Below, in pieces: positions 14,342 through 20,883 of a stretch of 20,883 nucleotides of DNA; the stretch's first letter is position 1; each line of letters begins with the position of its first letter. The position numbers were made by a program, and so were the translations under genes. Under the pieces are notes generated by a model. The model had not been told where the DNA came from, made no database searches, and saw only the letters and a list, made by a program, of their open reading frames with translations. Where the stretch lies: positions 1 through 20,883 of the forward strand of contig JBQMYQ010000033.1 of the NCBI GenBank assembly GCA_052173415.1, given 5' to 3'. This DNA comes from Wolinella sp052173415. Its GTDB lineage: Bacteria > Campylobacterota > Campylobacteria > Campylobacterales > Helicobacteraceae.

Positions 14342-15312
14342 GCACGGGCGCGATCCCTCAAGCGGTGCTACTTTATGGCGAGAGTAGCTTCCTTATTCAT
14401 CATTACAGCGGGGAAATCCTGCGCATCATGGGCATTAAAGAGGAGGAGCGAAACGCATTTTATTTTGGCGAATACGACATGGGCGTGCTCCGATCGATCC
14501 TTGGTCAATCTTCACTTTTTGGCGATCGTAGCTTCGTGCAGCTAAAAATTGAGAAAAAAATTCCCAAAAAGGAGCTCGATTCCCTGCTCGCGCTGCTTCC
14601 TAAGAATCCTAACGCCTATCTTTTGGTTGAGTTTTATCGTAGCCAGAGCAAAAGCGTGGCGGAATATTCGCAGGATTCCCGCGCTATGGCGGGCTCATTT
14701 AGGGGCAAAAAGTGCGCAGAAGTGCGCTTTTTCCCGCCTACGCACAGCGAGGCGATGAGCCTGCTTAGGAATCGCGCCAAAGAGCTCGTTTTGGATGTGG
14801 AGGAGCGGTGGCTTCTTGCGCTTTTGGCGATGCAAAATCAAGACTTGGCTCTTGCGTATAATGAGTTGGAGAAGTTTGCACTTTTGCCTAATCCTCCTAG
14901 TATGCGGGATTTGGAGCGGCTCTCTTATGGGTTAGGCAGCGTGAGTATCGAGGAGCTGTGCGAGGCGTTAATTGCGCGAAAGGACGCGCTCAAAGTGGCT
15001 CTAGCCCTAGAAAATGAGGGAATCGAAGAGATGGCGATTGTTACGGAAATGGAGCGATTTTTCTACCAACTTTTCCTGTTTTATGCGCATATTCGTGTGC
15101 ATGGGAAGAGCGATTCCTCCGAGATTTTGGGATATAAGCTCCCCAAAACCATTGAGGAGAAGAAGGCGAGCATGGCGATACGCCTCAAAGAGGGGCACTA
15201 TTTCAAGCTGCTTACCGCGCTGCAGGAGTGGCGAATTGGGATTTTACAGGGGCGAAGCAGGGGGAATGGGCTGGTCATGACGTTAATGAAACTTCAAGCA
15301 ATTTTGCAATAG
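14311..15312 (+). CDS. holA: DNA polymerase III delta subunit
   Basis: 333 residues. The N-terminal MYKREFDAILSTGAIPQAVLLYGESSFLIHHY matches the epsilonproteobacterial delta subunit, with the degenerate nucleotide-fold loop LYGESSFL. FLLPPT-type and LAYNELEKFALL segments (about 180-195) fit domain II, and the C-terminal half is helical (collar). Delta opens the beta sliding clamp within the clamp loader. The start at 14311 lies 31 bases inside rnr and is preceded by AAGGAAAAGT, a usable Shine-Dalgarno, so the long overlap is likely real. It is followed after 69 bases by rpsF. Confidence 0.9.
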   Translation: MYKREFDAILSTGAIPQAVLLYGESSFLIHHYSGEILRIMGIKEEERNAFYFGEYDMGVLRSILGQSSLFGDRSFVQLKIEKKIPKKELDSLLALLPKNPNAYLLVEFYRSQSKSVAEYSQDSRAMAGSFRGKKCAEVRFFPPTHSEAMSLLRNRAKELVLDVEERWLLALLAMQNQDLALAYNELEKFALLPNPPSMRDLERLSYGLGSVSIEELCEALIARKDALKVALALENEGIEEMAIVTEMERFFYQLFLFYAHIRVHGKSDSSEILGYKLPKTIEEKKASMAIRLKEGHYFKLLTALQEWRIGILQGRSRGNGLVMTLMKLQAILQ

Positions 15313-15370
15313 AATGACCCTTTTCACAAAATCCTTGCTCTTTTGCAAAACATAAAAAGGGCGAAATCCA

Positions 15371-15377
15371 AAAGGAG
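15371..15377 (+). promoter_or_regulatory. Shine-Dalgarno that fixes the rpsF start
   Basis: AAAGGAG ends four bases before the ATG at 15382, whose product begins MRHYETMFIIKP as S6 proteins do. The upstream ATG at 15343 would add 13 basic residues and has no such site. A possible -10 (TAGAAT, 15310-15315) overlaps the holA stop, without a good -35. Confidence 0.75.
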
Positions 15378-15381
15378 CTAC

Positions 15382-15786
15382 ATGCGACATTATGAGACGA
15401 TGTTTATCATCAAACCTACACTAACCCCCGAAGAGATTGTTGAGAAAATCAACTTCTACAAAGAGGCAATCCTCAAAAACGGCGGCGAAATATGCGCGAC
15501 TCAAGATATGGGAATGCGAAATCTCGCCTATGAGATTGACAAAAATAAGCGCGGCTACTACTTTGTCATCTACTTCAAGTCTGAACCTTCACTGGTGATC
15601 GAGCTTGAGCGTCTCTATCGGATCAATGAGGATGTATTGCGGTTTATCGTCATTAAATACGTTAGTAAAAAAGAGCAAAATGCGTGGAATACGATGGTGG
15701 AGCGGGCAAATAAAAAGCCCGAAGCTCCTAAAAGCGCACCCGAATCCGAAAGCGAGAATCCCACATCCATCGCACCTGAGGCGTAA
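15382..15786 (+). CDS. rpsF: 30S ribosomal protein S6
   Basis: 134 residues. The S6 fold is evident: RHYETMFIIKPTLTPEEIVEKINFYKEAI, QDMGMRNLAYEIDKNKRGYYFVIYFKSEPS and LERLYRINEDVLRFIVIKYVSK, all family blocks. The tail after residue 105 is acidic and Ser/Pro-rich (KPEAPKSAPESESENPTSIAPEA), longer than the core and probably disordered. S6 binds S18 and 16S rRNA on the platform of the small subunit. It is followed by ssb after 25 bases and by rpsR, the classic S6-SSB-S18 operon, in which S6-S18 often represses its own mRNA. Confidence 0.98.
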   Translation: MRHYETMFIIKPTLTPEEIVEKINFYKEAILKNGGEICATQDMGMRNLAYEIDKNKRGYYFVIYFKSEPSLVIELERLYRINEDVLRFIVIKYVSKKEQNAWNTMVERANKKPEAPKSAPESESENPTSIAPEA

Positions 15787-15811
15787 AAGTATTCTCATTT
15801 AGGAGGGGTCC

Positions 15812-16315
15812 ATGTTTAATAAAGTGATTTTGGTCGGTAATCTCACTAGAGATGTGGAGTTGCGTTATTTGCCTAGCGGTAGCGCGCTCGCCAAGGTGGG
15901 AATCGCGACAAATCGGCAGTTTAAAAAGCAAGATGGTTCGCAGGGCGAGGAAGTTTGCTTTATTGACGTGACCCTTTTTGGTCGCTCCGCCGAAGTGGCT
16001 AATCAATACCTAAAAAAGGGATCGAAAGTCCTAATCGAGGGGCGTTTGGTCTTAGACACTTGGACAGATCAGAGCGGACAAAAACACTCCAAACATAGCG
16101 TGAGTGCCGAGAGTATGAAAATGCTTGATGGCAAGGGAGGGAATCGAGGCGGATATGACGGGGGCGATGAGTATGCGACGCAAGGTAGTGCCCCCTCTTA
16201 TGGGGCTGGCGGTGGTAATTCCTATAACGCAGGTGCGCAAAATGCACGCCCACAGAGGCAAGCCGAGTCACAGATTCCCGAGATTGACATCGATGATGAA
16301 GAAGTGCCATTTTAG
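15812..16315 (+). CDS. ssb: Single-stranded DNA-binding protein
   Basis: 167 residues. The N-terminal OB fold (1-about 108) has MFNKVILVGNLTRDVELRYLPSG, ATNRQFKKQDGSQGEEVCFIDVTLFG and YLKKGSKVLIEGRLVLDTWTDQSGQKHSKHSVSAESMKML. A Gly/Asn/Gln-rich linker follows. The acidic tip DIDDEEVPF, the docking site for partner proteins, is intact, with valine in place of the usual isoleucine. It coats single-stranded DNA in replication, repair and transformation. AGGAGG lies just before the ATG. Sits between rpsF and rpsR. Confidence 0.98.
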   Translation: MFNKVILVGNLTRDVELRYLPSGSALAKVGIATNRQFKKQDGSQGEEVCFIDVTLFGRSAEVANQYLKKGSKVLIEGRLVLDTWTDQSGQKHSKHSVSAESMKMLDGKGGNRGGYDGGDEYATQGSAPSYGAGGGNSYNAGAQNARPQRQAESQIPEIDIDDEEVPF

Positions 16316-16346
16316 AAATTACAAAATTACAAAGAGAGGTTAAATC

Positions 16347-16604
16347 ATGACTGAGAAGAAACGATATTCCAAGCGGTATTGCAAATATACCGAGGCTAAG
16401 ATTGAGTTCATCGACTACAAAGATGTGGAGATGTTGAAGCATTCGCTTTCTGAGCGATACAAAATTATGCCCCGTCGTCTGACTGGGAATTCAAAACGCT
16501 GGCAAGAGCGAGTCGAGGTGGCAATCAAGCGTGCGCGACACATGGCGTTGATCCCTTATATCATCGATCGCAAGAAGGTTGTTGAGAATCCTTTCAAAAT
16601 CTGA
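16347..16604 (+). CDS. rpsR: 30S ribosomal protein S18
   Basis: 85 residues, basic: MTEKKRYSKRYCKYTEAKIEFIDYKDVEMLKHSLSERYKIMPRRLTGNSKRWQERVEVAIKRARHMALIPYI. The IMPRRLTGNSKRWQ..VAIKRARHMALIPY block is the S18 signature. It pairs with S6 on the platform of the 30S subunit. AGAGAGG is the Shine-Dalgarno. It is the last gene of the rnr-rpsR run and is followed 12 bases later by a perfect palindrome at 16616-16635. Confidence 0.98.
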   Translation: MTEKKRYSKRYCKYTEAKIEFIDYKDVEMLKHSLSERYKIMPRRLTGNSKRWQERVEVAIKRARHMALIPYIIDRKKVVENPFKI

Positions 16605-16615
16605 CGCGAGAGCTT

Positions 16616-16646
16616 CTCAAGGCTTAAGCCTTGAGGATTTGGATTT
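16616..16646 (+). terminator. Terminator after rpsR
   Basis: CTCAAGGC (16616-16623) and GCCTTGAG (16628-16635) form a perfect 8-base stem with a TTAA loop, 12 bases after the rpsR stop. A moderately T-rich tail (GATTTGGATTTT) follows. Position and stem strength fit an intrinsic terminator. The rest of the 291-base gap up to purH holds a short inverted repeat (CGACT-G-AGTCG, 16696-16706), the direct repeats at 16801-16832 and the purH promoter, and no gene. Confidence 0.7.
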
Positions 16647-16800
16647 TGCGTAAATCGCGCTACTTTATCGTTATTGCCCACTAGAAAGTTATAAGCGACT
16701 GAGTCGTCGTTGCGCAAGACCAAATTTGCGGGAGTTTTTGTTGAGAATAATAACTCGCTCCCTGTTTTCGCACCTTTGTGGAAATCTACTTAAAATCCCC

Positions 16801-16832
16801 TCTCATAAGACTCTTTGTCTAGTCTCATATGA
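16801..16832. promoter_or_regulatory. Two direct repeats upstream of the purH promoter
   Basis: TCTCATAAGA (16801-16810) and TCTCATATGA (16823-16832) differ at one base and start 22 bases apart, about two helical turns, on the same face of the DNA. They end about 20 bases before the predicted purH -10. Within them AGACT and AGTCT (16808-16812, 16821-16825) form an inverted pair. This spacing suits a regulator or activator site, though no binding protein can be named. Confidence 0.35.
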
Positions 16833-16852
16833 TTACTTAAAGCCCCAAAAGC

Positions 16853-16858
16853 TATAAT
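16853..16858 (+). promoter_or_regulatory. -10 box of purH
   Basis: TATAAT, full consensus, 38 bases before the purH ATG. No recognisable -35 hexamer is present 17 bases upstream (TGATTA), so it may need an activator or follow the relaxed promoter style of this phylum. Confidence 0.6.
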
Positions 16859-16883
16859 CACGCCCTAGAAACTTGCAAAATTC

Positions 16884-16891
16884 AAGGAATC
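16884..16891 (+). promoter_or_regulatory. Shine-Dalgarno of purH containing GGAATC
   Basis: AAGGAATC ends four bases before the ATG at 16896. It is another case where the over-represented word doubles as the ribosome-binding site, as for minD. Confidence 0.65.
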
Positions 16892-16895
16892 TACC

Positions 16896-18428
16896 ATGAC
16901 CGCCCTTTTAAGCGTCAGTAACAAGACCGGAATCATCGACTTTGCCACCGAGCTTCACGCACTTGGCTACGCGCTCCTCTCCACGGGAGGGACGCTCAAG
17001 CTTTTAAGGGAATCAGGGCTCCCTGCGCGTGATGTGAGCGAATACACGCAGAGTCCCGAGATGTTTGGCGGGCGCGTAAAGACGCTTCATCCCAAAATCC
17101 ACGGGGGAATCTTGCACCGTCGAGATTGCAGCGATGACGTTGCAAAGGCGAAGGAGCAGGGAATCGAGCCCATCGATCTTGTCTGCGTCAATCTTTATCC
17201 CTTCAAAGCGACGATTGAGTGCACCGATAATTTTGATGAAATCATCGAGAACATCGACATCGGTGGTCCCAGCATGGTGCGCGCTGCGGCGAAAAATTAT
17301 CGCGATGTATTGGTTTTGACCAATCCGAACGATTATGCCACCGTGCTTTTGCGCCTTAAAAACGGCGAGAATGACGAAGAGTTTCGCCGTAGCATGATGA
17401 TACGGGCGTTTGAGCACACGGCGATGTATGATGCGATGATTGCCAACTACATGAACGAGCGTTTTTGCGATGGCTTTGGAGAGTGGCGATTCCTCACAGG
17501 CAGGCGGGTATGCACGACGCGCTATGGTGAGAATCCGCACCAAAAAGGCGCGCTCTACGAGTTTGAGGACTTTTGGCGCGAGCATTTTAGGGTGCTTAAG
17601 GGCGAGGCGAGTTTTAATAATTTCACCGATTTAAACGCCGCAATTAAGATTGCTTCAGCATTTGGAGATTCCCCTGCAGTGGCGATCATTAAGCATGGGA
17701 ATCCGTGCGGATTTGCGCTTAAAGAGAGCCCTCTAAGCTCCTATTGTGCGGCGTTAGCGTGTGACCCGATTTCCGCGTATGGCGGTGTGGTAGCACTTAA
17801 TGGCGTATTAGATAAGGAGCTTGCGCAGGAGATGAGCAAAACCTTCATCGAAGTGGTGGTTGCGGGGCGCATTACACCTGAAGCGCGCGAGGTTTTTGAG
17901 AGCAAAAAGCGTATCAAGCTCTTTGAGTGTGGGGCGGAGGTGCTTGCCTTCCCGCGCGATTCTCATGATTTTAAGCACATCGAGGGGGGCTTTGTTTTTC
18001 AGGAATCCGACCGCGTGCAGGAAGAGGAGCTCTCAAGTGTAAAGCTCATGAGCGAGTGTGAGGCTTCAAGCGCGCAATGGCGGGATTTAGCGATTGCTTA
18101 TAAGCTTGCTGCGCTCGTGAAATCCAACTGCGTGGTTTATGTTAAGGATTGCGCGATGGTGGCGGTAGGCATGGGTATGACCAGTCGAGTCGATGCCTCA
18201 AAGGCTGCGCTTGCTAAGGCTAAAGAAGTCGGGCTAGATGTGCGTGGCGCGGTGCTTGCGAGCGAGGCATTTTTTCCTTTTCGCGATAGTATCGATGCGG
18301 CTCATGAGGCGGGAATCGTGGCAGTGATCGAACCCGGCGGGAGTATCCGCGATGATGAGGTGGTGCGCGCGGCTAATGAATATGGCATGTCGCTCTATTT
18401 TACGGGCGTGCGCCACTTTTTACACTAA
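16896..18428 (+). CDS. purH: Bifunctional AICAR formyltransferase / IMP cyclohydrolase
   Basis: 510 residues, full length. The N-terminal cyclohydrolase domain (about 1-190) shows LLSTGGTLKLL, GGRVKTLHPKIHGGIL and the IGGPSMVRAAAKN motif. The C-terminal formyltransferase domain (about 195-510) shows RYGENPHQKGALYE, SFNNFTDLNAA, the IIKHGNPCG catalytic block near 263-271, DPISAYGGVVALN, and VIEPGGSIRDDEVV with the C-terminal MSLYFTGVRHFLH. It carries out the last two steps of de novo IMP synthesis. H. pylori lacks this pathway as I recall, so the host makes its own purines. GGAATC supplies the Shine-Dalgarno. hemL follows after 14 bases. Confidence 0.98.
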   Translation: MTALLSVSNKTGIIDFATELHALGYALLSTGGTLKLLRESGLPARDVSEYTQSPEMFGGRVKTLHPKIHGGILHRRDCSDDVAKAKEQGIEPIDLVCVNLYPFKATIECTDNFDEIIENIDIGGPSMVRAAAKNYRDVLVLTNPNDYATVLLRLKNGENDEEFRRSMMIRAFEHTAMYDAMIANYMNERFCDGFGEWRFLTGRRVCTTRYGENPHQKGALYEFEDFWREHFRVLKGEASFNNFTDLNAAIKIASAFGDSPAVAIIKHGNPCGFALKESPLSSYCAALACDPISAYGGVVALNGVLDKELAQEMSKTFIEVVVAGRITPEAREVFESKKRIKLFECGAEVLAFPRDSHDFKHIEGGFVFQESDRVQEEELSSVKLMSECEASSAQWRDLAIAYKLAALVKSNCVVYVKDCAMVAVGMGMTSRVDASKAALAKAKEVGLDVRGAVLASEAFFPFRDSIDAAHEAGIVAVIEPGGSIRDDEVVRAANEYGMSLYFTGVRHFLH

Positions 18429-18442
18429 TTTAAGGAGCAAAA

Positions 18443-19738
18443 ATGGAGAGGATTAATAGCATTAATGATTTTAACGAGGCAAAGCAGGTGATTCCCGGGG
18501 GAGTAAATTCCCCTGTGCGTGCATTTCGCGCGGTGGGTGGGACGCCTCCTTTCATCAGAGAGGGCAAGGGTGCGTATATCACCGATGAAGATGGAAATCG
18601 CTACATCGATTTTGTGCAGAGCTGGGGGCCGCTCCTTTTTGGGCACGCAGATGAGGATATTCATAACGCCGTGGTAGAGCAGGCGCGTCATGGGCTTAGT
18701 TTTGGTGCGCCAACGACGATGGAGACGCGGTTGGCTAAGGAGATTGTCGCGCTTTATGAAGGGATAGAGAAGATTCGCTTTGTAAGTAGTGGGACGGAGG
18801 CGACAATGAGCGCGATACGCCTTGCGCGGGGCTACACGGGGCGCGAGGATATCATCAAGTTTGAGGGGTGCTATCACGGGCATAGCGACGCGCTTTTGGT
18901 GCAGGCGGGAAGCGGGCTGGCGACCTTTGGGAATCCCAGCTCGCCGGGCGTGCCTAGCGATGTTACCAAGCACACGCTTTTAGCGCGTTATAACGATTTG
19001 GAGAGCGTGAAGCGGTGTTTTGAAAGTAGCCAAGGCGTGGCGTGTGTGATTTTAGAGCCAATCGCCGGGAATATGGGGCTTGTGCCTGCAAAACGTGAAT
19101 TTATTCAGGGGTTGCGACGATTATGTGATGAGCATGGGACGGTGCTGATTTTTGATGAAGTGATGAGCGGATTCCGTGCAGGGATCGGGGGTGCGCAGGG
19201 GATTTATGGCGCGATTCCCGATATGGCGACCTTTGGCAAAGTGATCGGCGGGGGAATGCCCGTGGGCGCATTTGCCGCAAGAAGCGACATCATGGCATAC
19301 CTCAGTCCCGAGGGCGCAGTCTATCAGGCGGGCACACTAAGCGGGAATCCCATCGCCATGAGTGCAGGGCTTGCCTCAATTCTTAAGATTAAACAGCACG
19401 GCGCGCAACTTTACAGCTATCTTGAATCCCTAGCCACGCGTCTATTGAGCGGTTTTGAAGCGGCGGCTAAAAAGCGGGGAATCGCCCTGCAAACAACCGT
19501 GCGTGGAAGTATGTTCGGCTTTTTCTTTAATTCGCGTCCCGTTTATAATTTTGAAGACGCGCTTACTTCGGATACTGCGCTGTTTGCGAAGTTTCATCAG
19601 GCGATGCTCGAGCGCGGGGTTTATCTGGCGTGCTCGCAGTTTGAGACGAATTTTACCTGCGCAAGTATGAATGAGTCGCTCATTGATGAGGTAGTGCTAA
19701 AAATTGATGACGCGCTAGGCGAGATTACGCGTGGCTAA
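18443..19738 (+). CDS. hemL: Glutamate-1-semialdehyde 2,1-aminomutase
   Basis: 431 residues, a PLP enzyme of fold type I. Motifs in order: IPGGVNSPVRAFRAVGG, SWGPLLFGHAD, VSSGTEATMSAIRLARG, CYHGHSDALLVQAGSG, LIFDEVMSGFR (cofactor-binding Asp), ATFGKVIGGGMPVGAFA with the Schiff-base lysine at residue 266, YQAGTLSGNP and the C-terminal FTCASMNESLIDEV. It turns glutamate-1-semialdehyde into 5-aminolevulinate in the C5 heme pathway. AAGGAG supplies a strong Shine-Dalgarno, and the gene may be co-transcribed with purH. Confidence 0.98.
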   Translation: MERINSINDFNEAKQVIPGGVNSPVRAFRAVGGTPPFIREGKGAYITDEDGNRYIDFVQSWGPLLFGHADEDIHNAVVEQARHGLSFGAPTTMETRLAKEIVALYEGIEKIRFVSSGTEATMSAIRLARGYTGREDIIKFEGCYHGHSDALLVQAGSGLATFGNPSSPGVPSDVTKHTLLARYNDLESVKRCFESSQGVACVILEPIAGNMGLVPAKREFIQGLRRLCDEHGTVLIFDEVMSGFRAGIGGAQGIYGAIPDMATFGKVIGGGMPVGAFAARSDIMAYLSPEGAVYQAGTLSGNPIAMSAGLASILKIKQHGAQLYSYLESLATRLLSGFEAAAKKRGIALQTTVRGSMFGFFFNSRPVYNFEDALTSDTALFAKFHQAMLERGVYLACSQFETNFTCASMNESLIDEVVLKIDDALGEITRG

Positions 19739-19756
19739 CAAAAGGCGAGGATTCCC

Positions 19757-20128
19757 ATGGCAGGCGGATTAGGACGGGAATATTTAAAAAAAGAGGCGCA
19801 GGACGCGGGGCAAATTAGTGCGGAGGGTTCGCAAAATGCGCCCAAAACTCCCGATTCCTCTGATAAGCCGAAATATCACGACGCGGTAATGGGCTTTAGC
19901 CAGCTGGCACTGGGCTTCTCGATCGTGATTGCCATCGCGCTTGGTGTGGGAATCGGGCTACTTTTGCGCAAATGGCTGGGCTATGAGTGGCTTTTGTGGC
20001 TTGGAGTTTTTTGGGGTGTGGGGGGTGCGATTTTGAATGTTTATAAAGCCTACAAAACGCAATTTACCGAACTGGAGAAACTCAAAGAGCAGCCGCGTTA
20101 TCGCTACAAAAAGGACAAAGAGGCGTAA
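19757..20128 (+). CDS. Small membrane protein of the AtpZ/AtpI type
   Basis: 123 residues. A hydrophilic N-terminus (1-45) precedes two membrane helices (about 48-70 and 75-97) joined by a short RKWLGYE turn, then a charged C-terminal tail. GFSQLALGFSIVIAIALGVGIGLLL followed by GVFWGVGGAILNVYKAYK matches the ATPase gene-1 (AtpI/AtpZ) pattern. Relatives assist F-type ATP synthase ring assembly or bind magnesium or calcium, but no atp genes are nearby, so the role is inferred from family only. AGGCGAGG is the ribosome-binding site. It starts 18 bases after hemL and its stop overlaps the next start by one base (TAATG). Confidence 0.7.
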   Translation: MAGGLGREYLKKEAQDAGQISAEGSQNAPKTPDSSDKPKYHDAVMGFSQLALGFSIVIAIALGVGIGLLLRKWLGYEWLLWLGVFWGVGGAILNVYKAYKTQFTELEKLKEQPRYRYKKDKEA

Positions 20129-20652
20129 TGCTCGCGCGCATTTTTGCCTCACTTCTCCTCGCCTATGGCATGGGAATCCTCGCTATGTTACTGCTTTTCC
20201 CCAAAGCCTCATGGTGGAATCTTAACGTAGGATTTTTTGGCGCACTTTTTATCATGGGCGCGACCTTTACGGGCTATTATCGGCATGTTTTGGAGGCGTG
20301 TAGGCGCGAAGAGCTCGTCATTTTGGAGGAGCAAAAAAGGGCAATGCGCGTGAATTCTTCAGAGATTTTTGACGAGGAGGAAGAGGCGATTCCCGCGCTT
20401 AAGGAAGATGAGCCATTCACGCGCGAAACGCTCAGACGATTCCGCCCCAAAGGGAGCTTTTCGCCACGGAATCTTTGGCTTGGAATGCGCCTATCGCTCT
20501 CGCTGTTGCGCCTTTTGGCATATGCGCTTTTCATCGCGGGGGTCTTTTATCTGATACGCCATGAGATTTTGCACGCTTTTGCGCTGATGATTGGAATATT
20601 TTGCTCCAGTGCGGGAATCGTGGGAGTGATTTTGCTCAGGCGAGTGAGATAA
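20128..20652 (+). CDS. Conserved integral membrane protein, four helices
   Basis: 174 residues; not assigned to a named family. Hydrophobic segments at about 5-24, 31-51, 122-143 and 147-170 suggest four membrane helices. The loop between helices 2 and 3 (52-120) is long, charged and acidic in the middle (FDEEEEAIPALKEDEP), so it is likely cytoplasmic. The TAATG overlap with the AtpZ-like gene implies translational coupling and a shared function in the membrane. I recall small membrane proteins near hemL in relatives, but this is not decisive. Confidence 0.7.
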   Translation: MLARIFASLLLAYGMGILAMLLLFPKASWWNLNVGFFGALFIMGATFTGYYRHVLEACRREELVILEEQKRAMRVNSSEIFDEEEEAIPALKEDEPFTRETLRRFRPKGSFSPRNLWLGMRLSLSLLRLLAYALFIAGVFYLIRHEILHAFALMIGIFCSSAGIVGVILLRRVR

Positions 20653-20883
20653 CTTTGTCTCTTTTCCTAAAATAGAAACTTCTATCCCGGGAATTCACTC
20701 ACCCTTTTGTAATGCCCTAAGAATCGAGATCTATTCTTGAGATCAGTTGGTCATTTTAGCAATATTGAAGCTTATTAGGGGCACAATTACATAGCCGTAG
20801 ATGGTGTTCTGTCTGTGGATGTCTAGTTTGTTAGGTTTGCTTTAGTAGAGGTAGATGAGAGCGGACAGGCACTGTCATTTCGC
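20653..20883. other. Final 231 bases with no recognisable gene
   Basis: All frames I checked are broken by stops within about 20 codons. Two inverted repeats are visible: ATAGAA-AC-TTCTAT (20672-20685) and AAGAAT-N8-ATTCTT (20719-20738) with AGATCT inside it. Neither has a T-run typical of a terminator. This may be a leader, an RNA or spacer continuing beyond the window. I see no promoter that I would defend. Confidence 0.5.

Noticed and set aside
15343..15381. Longer N-terminus for rpsF
   Set aside because: MRHYETMFII is the normal S6 start and has the ribosome-binding site; the added basic residues are not S6-like.
17013..17585. 190-codon frame on the minus strand opposite purH
   Set aside because: Antisense to a conserved gene with clear catalytic motifs; no motif of its own.
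1..20883. Mobile elements, CRISPR arrays, tRNA or rRNA genes
   Set aside because: No transposase or integrase, no regularly spaced identical repeats, and no cloverleaf or rRNA sequence were seen; the GGGAATC copies are dispersed and too short for CRISPR repeats.

Overview
The window looks like an ordinary chromosomal segment of a campylobacterotal bacterium, most likely of the Helicobacter/Wolinella group. Evidence for this is the protein sequences themselves (GroES, MinD/MinE, DprA, RuvX, HolA, RpsF-SSB-RpsR) and two gene orders that I recall from relatives: ilvC-minD-minE-dprA-ruvX and rnr-holA-rpsF-ssb-rpsR of Helicobacter pylori, and ilvC-deacetylase-dprA-ruvX of Campylobacter jejuni. The base composition is moderate (near 48% GC by eye), richer than H. 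pylori, and purH and ppc are present, so the source is not H. pylori. The genus cannot be fixed from the sequence alone. There are no tRNA or rRNA genes, no insertion sequences, no CRISPR array and no phage genes.

Layout. The left edge (1-407, minus strand) holds the start of groEL and all of groES, with a near-perfect sigma-70 promoter and an upstream 9-7-9 inverted repeat. A 450-base intergenic stretch follows, then aspB (plus strand). Converging on it is a seven-gene minus-strand cluster: ilvC, minD, minE, a membrane-anchored divergent polysaccharide deacetylase, a 711-residue beta-propeller plus alpha-solenoid protein, dprA and ruvX. Most junctions are 4-base overlaps or a few bases. It joins branched-chain amino acid synthesis, division-site placement, envelope remodelling and DNA processing. 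Divergent from ilvC, sharing a 130-base control region, is ppc (plus strand). It is followed by an HDOD-domain gene, rnr, holA, rpsF, ssb and rpsR. A palindromic terminator ends that run. Then come purH, hemL, an AtpZ/AtpI-like small membrane protein and a four-helix membrane protein, and finally 231 bases without a recognisable gene.

The most striking signal is not a gene. The heptamer GGGAATC (reverse complement GATTCCC) occurs about 60 times, and its hexamer core GGAATC/GATTCC about 100 times by hand count, against roughly 2.5 and 10 expected for random sequence with equal base use. It lies in all three reading frames, on both strands, in genes and between genes, with the G-rich form favoured about 2:1 on the coding strand. 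It contains GAATC, a form of the GANTC methylation site. It behaves like a genome-wide signature word (of the Chi, DNA-uptake-sequence or HIP1 kind) and may be an undescribed system of this lineage. The second item of interest is the propeller-solenoid protein, placed by translational overlap in front of the DNA-processing genes dprA and ruvX.
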